Shown here piece by piece: positions 8,110 to 15,049 of a stretch of DNA of 18,688 nucleotides (positions are counted from its first letter, which is position 1; every line of letters begins with the position of its first letter). The stretch comes from Candidatus Eiseniibacteriota bacterium (GTDB lineage: Bacteria > Eisenbacteria > RBG-16-71-46 > CAIMUX01 > VGJL01). The notes beneath the pieces are model-generated. The model searched no databases, was not told the origin of the DNA, and saw only the letters and a list, made by a program, of their open reading frames with translations. The stretch spans positions 1 to 18,688 of the forward strand of contig WJJW01000179.1 in assembly GCA_014729455.1 (NCBI GenBank). The letters run 5' to 3'. Made by a program: the position numbers and the translations under genes.

Positions 8110-8700
8110 TCAGCGTCTCACGGTGGCGAGGCGGAGCAGGCGGGCGTCGAACTCGCGTCCTTCCGCGCGTAGCTGCACCAGATTGATGAGGATTCGGGGC
8201 TTGCCGTCGTCCTCCGCGAGCCAGACCGCCACCCCCTTCTCGCCGAGAGAGCGCGACCCGGTGAACGAGATCGCGCCGTTGCGGCGGCTCCAATCCAGAA
8301 TGTTCGGGAGGAGACCCTCCAGACCCGCGCTGAGGTAGAGCACCTCGACCTCCGGATCGCTCCGCTCCAGAAGCTCGCCGACCGTTCGCCGATCCACGCG
8401 GATCGGACGCCCGTTGATCCTCTGTCCGCCGTAGCGCCGAAGCTCGGAGACGACCTCGGCGGCGATCCGGTCGGATTCTCCGTCCTTCGGTTGGTCCACG
8501 ACGACGATGCGCAGATCGTCGTCGGGATCGTCCTGGAGCGTCCTCTCGAACGTCAGGACCTTCAGAAGGACCGGCACCTGTTCCGACGGGGCGTAGGCCA
8601 GGAGGGGAGCGGGCAGGACGAGGGCCAGCAGGGCTCCGGAGGACCATCCCCTCCACAGGCTCGGCCATCCTCGTCTCGACCGCCGCTGGACATCCTTCAC
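8110..8700 (-). CDS. YfiR/DUF4154-family periplasmic protein
   Basis: A 196-residue protein. I place the start at the GTG of 8700-8698 because AGGGAGG sits 5 nt upstream (8706-8712 on the plus strand). An in-frame ATG 12 codons earlier, at 8736, has no comparable site. The N-terminus is Arg-rich with a hydrophobic stretch (SSGALLALVLPAPLLAYA), giving a signal peptide cut near residue 36. The mature part begins APSEQVPVLLKVLTFERTL and includes LRIVVVDQP, VLYLSAGLEGLL and GVAVWLAEDDGKPRILINL, the order and spacing of the DUF4154/YfiR fold. YfiR in Pseudomonas is a periplasmic repressor of the diguanylate cyclase YfiN. The usual YfiR cysteines are absent here. The stop abuts the kinase stop with no gap (tail to tail). 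Its likely partner is therefore the kinase sensor domain, which is an inference. Confidence 0.82.
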   Translation of the reverse strand: MKDVQRRSRRGWPSLWRGWSSGALLALVLPAPLLAYAPSEQVPVLLKVLTFERTLQDDPDDDLRIVVVDQPKDGESDRIAAEVVSELRRYGGQRINGRPIRVDRRTVGELLERSDPEVEVLYLSAGLEGLLPNILDWSRRNGAISFTGSRSLGEKGVAVWLAEDDGKPRILINLVQLRAEGREFDARLLRLATVRR

Positions 8701-8705
8701 GCAAA

Positions 8706-8712
8706 CCTCCCT
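8706..8712 (-). promoter_or_regulatory. Shine-Dalgarno site that decides the YfiR-family start
   Basis: AGGGAGG read on the minus strand, 5 nt before GTG (8700-8698). It favours this GTG over the upstream ATG at 8736 and gives a compact signal peptide. Confidence 0.7.
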
Positions 8713-8872
8713 CTGCACCTCTATCGCTTTCGGCACGAGGATCGGCGCGCTTTGCCCCGTTCGGGTCGGAGGGGCGGGCTTTTCCCCCTGCTCCCGCCGC
8801 GGGCCGTCTTCGGCGCTCTCCCGCCCGCCCGTGTGTGCTACGATCCGTCGCGGTACGGAAAAGGGGGTAGGC

Positions 8873-10678
8873 GTGAGCGCAGGAAACGGGGCCGAGGCGG
8901 TTCGCTGGAACCTCGGGAGAATCTATGAAGGACCGGAGGATCCCGCGATCCGCGGAGACGAGGAGGAGGTCGACCGCCGGGTCGAGCGGTTCCAGCGCCA
9001 CCGCGGGGTGATGCGGGAGCCGGACGTGGGGGCGCGGAAGGTCCGGGAGGTGGTCGAGGAGCTGGAGCAGATCCGCGCGCTCTCCGACCGGCTGGTGACC
9101 TACGCAGCGCTGGCCGCGTCGGCGGACCAACGCGATCGAACGCTCGCCTCCCTGTACGCGCGGCTCGAGGAGCGGCACCGCCTGTGGAGCGCGAAGATCC
9201 TTTTCGCCGAGCTGGATCTGCGGCGCCTCCCCGCCGAGGCGCTCCAGCGCCTGATCGATTCCTCCGAGATGGCCCGGTACCGGCATTTCCTCGAGTACCA
9301 GTCCCAGCTCGCTCCCCACACGCTGTCGGAGGGGGAAGAGCAGGTCGCGATGAAGAAGAACATCGCCGGCCGCGACGCCCAGGTCCGCTTCCGGGAGGAA
9401 CAGGCGGCCCAGCTCGACTTCGGCACCCTGCGGGTCGACGGCGAGGACCGACCGATGACGATGGCCAGTCTCGTCTCCCTCCAGGAGCATCCCGACCCGG
9501 AGGTCCGGTTCGCGGCCCGCGACCGCTTGAACCGCACCTACCGCGCGTCGCGATCGGTGTTCGCCTTCCTCTACGGGAACGTCGTGAAGGATCAGGGGAT
9601 CGAGACCGACCTGCGATCCTTCGCGGAACCGATCGAGGTCGAGAACGTTCCGAACGAGATTCCGGGGCCGGTCGTCCGCAACCTGCTCGACGCCGGCCGC
9701 CGGCACCTCGGTCTGCTCCACGAGTACTACCGCTGGAAGGCGGACAAGCTCGGGGTCGCCCGCTTGCGGACGTGCGATCTCGCCGCGCCCCTTCCGGGCG
9801 CGAAGCCCGATCCGATCCCCTGGGACCGGGCGCAGGAGCTGGTCATCGGAGGGTTCCGGAGGATCTCTCCCGAGTTCGCCGAGGAGGTCGGCCGGTTCTT
9901 CGAAGAAGAGAGGATCGACGCGGGACCGCGCCCCGGCAAGCGGGGCGGGGCGTTCTGCGCCTCGGTGCCGGGACGCAAACCGCACGTCCTGATGAACTAC
10001 ACGGGAACCGTGAACACGATGATCACGCTGGCGCACGAGCTCGGTCACGGGATCCACTTCGTGCTGAGCGGAGAGGCGCAACCGTACCTCCAGGCGTACA
10101 ACATGAGCAAGGTGATCGCGGAGGTCGCCTCGGAGTTCGGGGAGTGCCTGCTGCGGGATCATCTTCTCGAGACCAGCGAGGACGAATCCCTGAAGCGGAA
10201 GCTCCTGGTCAGCGAGGTCGAGCGGTTCACCGGAGTGATCTATCGCCAGCTCTTCTACACGGAGTTCGAGCTGGCCGCACACGCGCGCGCGGCCGAGGAG
10301 CCGCTCACCGCAGACTCCCTCGATACGCTCTGGGCCGAGAAGGCGCGGGCGCATTACGGACCCCACGTGGAGCTTCTCGAGAGCGACGTCGGGGGCTGGT
10401 CGATCGTGGGGCACTTCGTCTTCAATCCGTTCTACTGCTACAGCTACGCGTTGAGTCAGGTCGTCGTTCTCGCCCTCTACCGCAAGTGGAAGGAGGAGGG
10501 CGACGCGTTCCTGCCGCGGTATCTCGATCTCCTGCGCGGTGGCTGGAGCGGCACTCCCGAGCGGCTTCTCGCGCAGGCGGGTATCGATCTTCGCGATTCG
10601 GCCGTGCTGGACGAGGCGTTCCGGGAGTTCGGGGAGCGCGTTCGACTCGTCCGGGAGGCGTTCGACCGGGAGACGTAG
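8873..10678 (+). CDS. pepF: Oligoendopeptidase F, M3 family
   Basis: A cytosolic zinc metallopeptidase of 601 residues that cleaves short peptides. The GTG at 8873 is chosen because a run of G (8863-8867) lies 5 nt upstream and the N-terminus then reads VRWNLGRIYEGPEDPAI, matching the family's typical W-[ND]-L-x-x-[IL]-Y-x-G-P-x-D start. There is no signal peptide. The long helical N-terminal lobe (residues about 25-200) precedes the catalytic domain. The zinc site is HELGH at 388-392 (in ITLAHELGHGIHF), with the third ligand at E417 in VIAEVASEFGE. The 29-residue spacing is that of M3 enzymes. MNYTGTVNTMITLAHE and the C-terminal FNPFYCYSYALSQVVVLALY are also characteristic. Length matches bacterial PepF (about 600). 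The M24 peptidase gene follows after 11 nt, so the two form an operon for peptide turnover. Confidence 0.94.
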   Translation: MSAGNGAEAVRWNLGRIYEGPEDPAIRGDEEEVDRRVERFQRHRGVMREPDVGARKVREVVEELEQIRALSDRLVTYAALAASADQRDRTLASLYARLEERHRLWSAKILFAELDLRRLPAEALQRLIDSSEMARYRHFLEYQSQLAPHTLSEGEEQVAMKKNIAGRDAQVRFREEQAAQLDFGTLRVDGEDRPMTMASLVSLQEHPDPEVRFAARDRLNRTYRASRSVFAFLYGNVVKDQGIETDLRSFAEPIEVENVPNEIPGPVVRNLLDAGRRHLGLLHEYYRWKADKLGVARLRTCDLAAPLPGAKPDPIPWDRAQELVIGGFRRISPEFAEEVGRFFEEERIDAGPRPGKRGGAFCASVPGRKPHVLMNYTGTVNTMITLAHELGHGIHFVLSGEAQPYLQAYNMSKVIAEVASEFGECLLRDHLLETSEDESLKRKLLVSEVERFTGVIYRQLFYTEFELAAHARAAEEPLTADSLDTLWAEKARAHYGPHVELLESDVGGWSIVGHFVFNPFYCYSYALSQVVVLALYRKWKEEGDAFLPRYLDLLRGGWSGTPERLLAQAGIDLRDSAVLDEAFREFGERVRLVREAFDRET

Positions 10679-10689
10679 AGGAGGCGACG

Positions 10690-11802
10690 ATGACGCTTCC
10701 GCACATCCCGTTCCATGCCTACCGCCGCCGCGCGGAGCGGATGCGCGCGTACATGGCGGAGCTGGGGTTCGACGTGCTCCTCGCCACGCCCTCGGTCAAC
10801 TTCCGCTATCTGACCGGCTGCGAGATCCCACCGAGCGAGCGGCTCCGGGCGTTGCTCTTCCATCGGGAGGCGATCCCGACCCTCGTCGTTCCGGAGTTCG
10901 AGCGGGAACAGATCCTCTCGATTCCGATCCGGACGCGGATGGTCACCTGGCGCGACGGACAGGACCCGTTCGAGGCGATCCGCCGGGAGGTGGGGGATGC
11001 TCCCGGGATCACGATCGGTCTCGAGCCGCGAACCGACTTCGGCGTCTACGCGCGTCTGGTCCGCGCGGTCCCCGAGGCGCAGTGGGTGGACGGTTCGGCG
11101 ATCTTCGAACGGCTCCGCTGTGCCAAGGAGGAGGAGGAGATCGATTGCCTGCGCGCGGCGGCACAGATCACCGAGCAGGCGTTCGACAAGATGCCGGAGC
11201 TGGTGCGCGACGGGATCCGTGAGATCGAGCTGGCCCAGCGACTCGTGCGCGAGATGGGGTCGCGAGGGGGAGAGGGCTCGTGGGCGTTCGTCCGGTTCGG
11301 CGAGAACACCGCGGTGCCGTACTGCATGCCGGGCAACCGGTCGCTGGCGGCGGGGGATCCGATCCTTGCCGACATCGGCACGCGGGTCGGCGGCTACCAC
11401 TCCGACGTCGCGCGGGTCTTCGCCTACCGGAAGGCGGGCGGCGCCCTCAAGCGCCTTCACGACATCGTCCGGGAGGCGCAGGACGCGGCGATCGGCCGCG
11501 TCATGCCCGGAGCCCCCGTCTCGGAAGCGGATGCGGCCGCTCGGGCCGTCCTGCATCGCCACGAACACGGTCCCCACTGCCCGCTCCGGATCGGGCACGG
11601 CATCGGGCTGGACCGCCGTGAGCCTCCGTACCTGGTCTCGGGAAGTCGGGAGCGGCTGCGTCCGGGAATGGTCCTGACGATCGAACCGGCGATCTACCTG
11701 CCGGAGCGCCTCGGCGTTCGGCTGGAAGACCAGGCGGTCGTGACCGAGGAGGGGGCGCGCCTGCTGACGACGCGGACCGAGACGCTTCCGGTGCTCTCCT
11801 AG
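10690..11802 (+). CDS. M24-family metallopeptidase (Xaa-Pro aminopeptidase/prolidase-like)
   Basis: A 370-residue cytosolic dinuclear-metal peptidase, probably acting on Xaa-Pro peptides. An N-terminal creatinase-like domain (residues 1-140: YRRRAERMRAYMAELGFDVL, VNFRYLTG) is followed by the pita-bread catalytic domain. All five metal ligands are visible: D228 (ILADIGTRVGGYHSD), D239, H303 (IGHGIGLDRREPPY), E332 (LTIEPAIYLP) and E346 (GVRLEDQAVV). The ATG at 10690 follows GAGGAGG with a short spacer, and the gene starts 11 nt after the pepF stop, indicating translation from the same message. Pairing an endopeptidase with a proline-specific exopeptidase makes sense for degrading peptides to amino acids. 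Whether the true substrate is X-Pro dipeptide or a longer peptide cannot be told from sequence, so no gene symbol is given. Confidence 0.92.
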   Translation: MTLPHIPFHAYRRRAERMRAYMAELGFDVLLATPSVNFRYLTGCEIPPSERLRALLFHREAIPTLVVPEFEREQILSIPIRTRMVTWRDGQDPFEAIRREVGDAPGITIGLEPRTDFGVYARLVRAVPEAQWVDGSAIFERLRCAKEEEEIDCLRAAAQITEQAFDKMPELVRDGIREIELAQRLVREMGSRGGEGSWAFVRFGENTAVPYCMPGNRSLAAGDPILADIGTRVGGYHSDVARVFAYRKAGGALKRLHDIVREAQDAAIGRVMPGAPVSEADAAARAVLHRHEHGPHCPLRIGHGIGLDRREPPYLVSGSRERLRPGMVLTIEPAIYLPERLGVRLEDQAVVTEEGARLLTTRTETLPVLS

Positions 11803-11879
11803 CGAGAGCGGATCGATCGCTTGCGGCTTCGATTTTCGAGTGGTATTCGGGTGGAAACGGCTTTTCAGGAGGTGAATCC
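11803..11879 (+). promoter_or_regulatory. Short spacer with perfect Shine-Dalgarno before the thioredoxin/barrel gene
   Basis: A 77-bp gap after the M24 gene. AGGAGGTG at 11867-11874 is a near-ideal ribosome binding site 5 nt before the GTG at 11880 and fixes that start. TTGCGG at 11821 and TATTCG at 11844 are 17 nt apart and could be a weak promoter, but the -10 match is poor, so continued transcription from the peptidase operon is equally likely. Confidence 0.45.
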
Positions 11880-13817
11880 GTGAGCGTTTGGCGCCGCAGA
11901 ACGGGAGCGCTCCTTCCCGCTCTTCTCGCTCTGATCACCGCCGCCGTCCCGGCCGCCGCGCTGGGTCCCGGCGACCCCGCGCCCGCCTTCGTCCTTCCCT
12001 GGCTCACCGACGAGGGGACCGCCGCGTCCGCCGATCTCTTCGGGGAGCACGACGCGACGGTGCTCATGATCTGGGATCGAGGCTGTCCGCACTGCACGGA
12101 GGTCGCGCTCTCGAGCGAGGAGTTCGCCGATGCGGTCGCCCGGCTCGGGGCCCGGCTCGTGGGCGTCGTGATGGGACCCGACGACCGCGGGGCCCTCGAG
12201 GATCTCTTCTGGGAGGAAGGGTTGCTCGTCCCGCACCTGTGGGACGAGGGGCGGAAGCTCGCCGGACGCTACGGGCTCGGCTTCCAGCATCTCGGGATCT
12301 TCGTGATCGACCGCTCCGGAACGATCCGCGCCGTCTTCGACGACCGCGTGGACGATCCGGTCGAGGAGGTGCTTCCGGCGGTCCGCGCGGTGGTCTCGCA
12401 GCCGCTCCCGGCCTCTCAGAGGCCGGCGCCGATCCTGGCCGTCGAGGGACCGAACCTCCGGATCGACGGACGGCTGCGGATCCTGTCGACCGAAGGTGCC
12501 CGTCCCGGCGACACGGGGCTCTACGGGGAGTTGCTGGAGAACGGATCGGTCTTCCTGCATCGATGGGACCTGCGTGCGGTCTGGTCCCTGGCGCCGGGCG
12601 TCGAATTCATCCCGTGGCTCCGGCTCAGCAACGAATCGGAGACCGTGCTGACCGAGGCGGAGGATCGCCTCGCCAACCGGTACGGGTCGGCCACGCTCCG
12701 CTTCACCCGCGGTCCCGTCTCGGCGTCGCTCGGGGCGTTCGATCTGATGGTCTCGCCGCTCCTGCTGATGCGCTGGGACGAGGAGGACGCCCCTCCGCTC
12801 GCGGGAGCCTCGGGCTGCGGGGTCTGCGGTGCGGGCGCTTCCGGCCTCGAGCAGCGGAGCCTGGAGATCCTCGAGCCGGAGTACACCTTCGAGGGGCTCG
12901 CCGCTTCGTTCCGGCGGCGGTACTCGCGGATCGCCGGCTGGGTGGCGGTTTCGCAATGGGAACGACAGCCGCCGGCGGAGGGGACCTTCGACGAGCTGGC
13001 GTCGGGACGCTACCGCCGGATCCTCTCCGGCGGCCTCCTCGATCTCGGTCCGACCAGCCAGGCCGATCCCCGCCTCGGCCTGCCGACCGGGATCGGGCTG
13101 CGGTTCGGAGTGGTCGCCGTCCAGGACGACCAGCGCTCCATCGAGAAGCACTATCCGGACCTCTCGCCGCACGACCGGGACGAGGTCGGTTGGGTGGTGC
13201 TCTCGCGGCTGGGTCCGTGGAGCGGGGTCTCCGTGGAAGGGGAGTGGGTCGACTGGAGCCGGGAGATCCAGGACCGGGAGGAGGAGGCGGACGCGGTCCG
13301 GATCGGCCTGACGGCGGAGCGGGAGATGGGCCGGATCGGCCTGTGGGGCCGATTCCATCGGATCCGGACCGACCGGCTCTTCGAGCCCCGGTTCCGGGCG
13401 CTGACCTACGACGGGAACCGGGAAGGGTGGCGCGCCGCGGCGGGGATGACCGTCCGACCGGTGCTGGGAGGACGGGAGCGATTCGGCGTCAGCCTCTTCT
13501 ACCGGGGCGTCGAGGAGACCGATCCGGTGGAAGCGCCGGCCCACGGGGCGGTCCGATACCGGATCGCCAGCGCGACTTTGTCCGGGAGACCCGCCCCGGA
13601 CCTGCTCGTCGAGATGACCGGTCTGCTCCTGGAGAACGACTCCCCGGTCGCGGGGCTGGAGGACGAGCAGACCCGGGGCATCGCGGGCGATCTTCGGTGG
13701 GAGAGAATTCCGGTCCTCGAACCGGTTTTACACGTCGAGATGATCCGGAGCGAGCCGCGGGGAGCGGATGCTGCAACGATTTGGCAAGTCTACCTTTCCG
13801 CCAGGATCTTGAAGTAA
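11880..13817 (+). CDS. Secreted thioredoxin-fold domain fused to a predicted outer-membrane beta-barrel region
   Basis: A 645-residue protein that I do not recognise as a named family. Residues 1-28 are a signal peptide (RRRTGALLPALLALITAAVPAAA). Residues about 29-170 look like a TlpA/AhpC-type thioredoxin fold: GDPAPAFVLPWL, then VLMIWDRGCPHCTEV with the redox motif CPHC at 69-72, and HLGIFVIDRSGTIRAVFDD, where the cis-Pro position is not obvious. From about 185 to the C-terminus the sequence has alternating polar/aromatic short strands (LRIDGRLRIL, FIPWLRLSNE, TLRFTRGPVSASLGAFDL, RFGVVAVQDD, FGVSLFYRGV, WQVYLSARIL), as in porin-like barrels. A second CXXC, CGVC at 313-316, lies in a Gly/Ala-rich loop within this region. 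The protein has exactly these four cysteines. The GTG start has AGGAGGTG 5 nt upstream. A role in envelope thiol chemistry is an inference; the barrel assignment is moderate. Confidence 0.7.
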   Translation: MSVWRRRTGALLPALLALITAAVPAAALGPGDPAPAFVLPWLTDEGTAASADLFGEHDATVLMIWDRGCPHCTEVALSSEEFADAVARLGARLVGVVMGPDDRGALEDLFWEEGLLVPHLWDEGRKLAGRYGLGFQHLGIFVIDRSGTIRAVFDDRVDDPVEEVLPAVRAVVSQPLPASQRPAPILAVEGPNLRIDGRLRILSTEGARPGDTGLYGELLENGSVFLHRWDLRAVWSLAPGVEFIPWLRLSNESETVLTEAEDRLANRYGSATLRFTRGPVSASLGAFDLMVSPLLLMRWDEEDAPPLAGASGCGVCGAGASGLEQRSLEILEPEYTFEGLAASFRRRYSRIAGWVAVSQWERQPPAEGTFDELASGRYRRILSGGLLDLGPTSQADPRLGLPTGIGLRFGVVAVQDDQRSIEKHYPDLSPHDRDEVGWVVLSRLGPWSGVSVEGEWVDWSREIQDREEEADAVRIGLTAEREMGRIGLWGRFHRIRTDRLFEPRFRALTYDGNREGWRAAAGMTVRPVLGGRERFGVSLFYRGVEETDPVEAPAHGAVRYRIASATLSGRPAPDLLVEMTGLLLENDSPVAGLEDEQTRGIAGDLRWERIPVLEPVLHVEMIRSEPRGADAATIWQVYLSARILK

Positions 13818-13973
13818 GGTCCTGCCGGTAAGTGGTAGAAAATCCAAACTCACGCCGAATATCCTTGTTTTTCCCAATGTCGTCGCCTAGAATTGTCACA
13901 ACGTCACCGAAGGGTGTCGGTCGATCTGTCTTCGGCGGAATCGACCACGATTCGGAGTGAAGGAGGATTGCCT
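13818..13973 (+). promoter_or_regulatory. AT-richer upstream region with a sigma70-like promoter candidate for the PEP-CTERM gene
   Basis: This 156-bp spacer is clearly lower in G+C than the rest. TTGTTT at 13865-13870 and TAGAAT at 13888-13893 are separated by 17 nt, a good sigma70-like spacing and a 5/6 match in the -10. An AGGAGG Shine-Dalgarno at 13961-13966 sits 7 nt before the ATG at 13974. The implied leader is about 70-75 nt. The combination suggests an independently and perhaps strongly expressed gene. Confidence 0.6.
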
Positions 13974-14708
13974 ATGAAAACCTTGCTAGCGACCGTCGTC
14001 TTCGCGTCCCTGCTCGTCGTCGCCCCGCAGGCGGACGCGAGCCTCTTCCTGAGCGATTGGGGAGTCAGCTATGGAAACTGGGCTCCAGGCGCGAACGCCC
14101 CGACCCAGACCCACTATCTCGTCGAGGACTACATTTCGGGCAATAATGGGTATCTAGATCCGGGTTATGGTGGAAATGGGTTCGATGTCGAGGCCGTCTA
14201 CCTCGGCTGGGACGCTGATTACCTCTATATGGGTGTGGTCACCGGCTTCCCGAGCTCGGGGCGGTGGCAGAACGGCGAGTACTACGTCGCCGGCGATCTG
14301 GCGCTCGACGTCACCGGGGATGGCAACTACGACTTCGCCGTCGACACGAGCCACAACGGGTGGCTCCGGACCGGCTCGCTGGTCTGGGAGAACCCGTCGA
14401 TTGAAGGGAACGAAGCCTGGGGTGGGGTCTCCGATCCTCTCCGGGTCACCTCGTGGACAGACTCCCACACCCTGGCCGGATACTCCTACGGCTGGTTCAG
14501 CGGCCGGTATGCGATCGAGGCGAAGGTCGATCGGAGCCTGATCGGATCGGTCTCGTCGTACGACCTCCACTGGACCATGGGATGCGGAAACGATGCCGGG
14601 GATCTGCACGCCAACGTCGATCCGATCCCCGAGCCGGCGAGCCTCCTGCTCCTGGGCGGGGGTCTCTTCGCCGCCGGAGCGGCGCGAAGACTCCGGAGGA
14701 AGATCTAG
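13974..14708 (+). CDS. PEP-CTERM sorting-domain protein, exported
   Basis: A 244-residue exported protein. MKTLLATVVFASLLVVAPQADA is a clear signal peptide. The C-terminus has the tripartite PEP-CTERM signal: PEP at 219-221, a hydrophobic segment (ASLLLLGGGLFAAGAA) and a basic tail (RRLRRKI). That signal is recognised by an exosortase, which removes it and releases or anchors the protein; no exosortase gene is in this window. The middle (VEAVYLGWDADYLYMGVVTG, then LALDVTGDGNYDFAVDTS) is beta-rich and resembles the DOMON/CBM9-like fold seen in several PEP-CTERM proteins, but this is only a resemblance. Substrate and function are unknown. The ATG is supported by AGGAGG 7 nt upstream; an in-frame TTG at 13893 would precede the signal peptide and is rejected. 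It is flanked by a promoter candidate and a strong terminator, so probably monocistronic. Confidence 0.85.
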   Translation: MKTLLATVVFASLLVVAPQADASLFLSDWGVSYGNWAPGANAPTQTHYLVEDYISGNNGYLDPGYGGNGFDVEAVYLGWDADYLYMGVVTGFPSSGRWQNGEYYVAGDLALDVTGDGNYDFAVDTSHNGWLRTGSLVWENPSIEGNEAWGGVSDPLRVTSWTDSHTLAGYSYGWFSGRYAIEAKVDRSLIGSVSSYDLHWTMGCGNDAGDLHANVDPIPEPASLLLLGGGLFAAGAARRLRRKI

Positions 14709-14773
14709 CCGAATCGATCCGCCGAAGACCGACGGGCATGTCGAGGAGAGCGTCGCTCCTTCAGCCGAGATGA

Positions 14774-14804
14774 GGGGAAGCCGCCGGCAGGCGGCTTCCC
14801 CTTT
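14774..14804 (+). terminator. Rho-independent terminator after the PEP-CTERM gene
   Basis: A perfect 12-bp stem, GGGGAAGCCGCC (14774-14785) with GGCGGCTTCCCC (14790-14801), has a 4-nt loop (GGCA) and is followed by TTT. It lies 66 nt after the stop. The T tract is short, but the stem is very stable. Confidence 0.85.
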
Positions 14805-15049
14805 CCGCAGGTCCGCGATCGAGCCCGCTTCGTGCGGGCCACGGTCCGTCGCTGTCAGCCCCCCCCTAGACCAGACCATCGCCTGCGGCCAGGTGTTCGC
14901 GGGCGCGCTCGAACGTTCCAAGACAGGCAGGAACAGGGATGTTTCCGGGAGGAATAACCATTCAGTCCTGCCGGACGGCGCGATACCTTCACGATTGTTG
15001 AACGAGTTACGGAACGGTGATCGAGAGGTTCCGAGGAGGAGGAGCAGCC
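14805..15049 (+). promoter_or_regulatory. Spacer upstream of the dehydrogenase gene
   Basis: Between the terminator and the dehydrogenase ATG I see no convincing gene. A weak promoter-like pair exists (TTCAGT at 14961-14966, 17 nt, TACCTT at 14984-14989), and an inverted repeat GTTCC/GGAAC with a 10-nt spacer lies at about 14914-14933. The GGAGGAGGAG just before 15050 is a strong ribosome binding site. The promoter call is tentative. Confidence 0.3.

Noticed and set aside
9184..10689. An extended plus-strand frame reading into the M24 gene from inside pepF
   Set aside because: The first 500 codons overlap pepF in another frame and encode Arg/Gly/Pro-rich noise. The M24 protein starts at 10690 with its own ribosome binding site.
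13893..13973. TTG at 13893 as the start of the PEP-CTERM gene
   Set aside because: It would place 27 charged residues before a perfect signal peptide, and it overlaps the promoter -10. The ATG at 13974 has AGGAGG at the right spacing.
14939..15001. 20-codon open frame beginning ATG at 14939 in the dehydrogenase leader
   Set aside because: Weak ribosome binding site, no conserved features and no attenuator-like codon run. A chance frame is more likely than a leader peptide.
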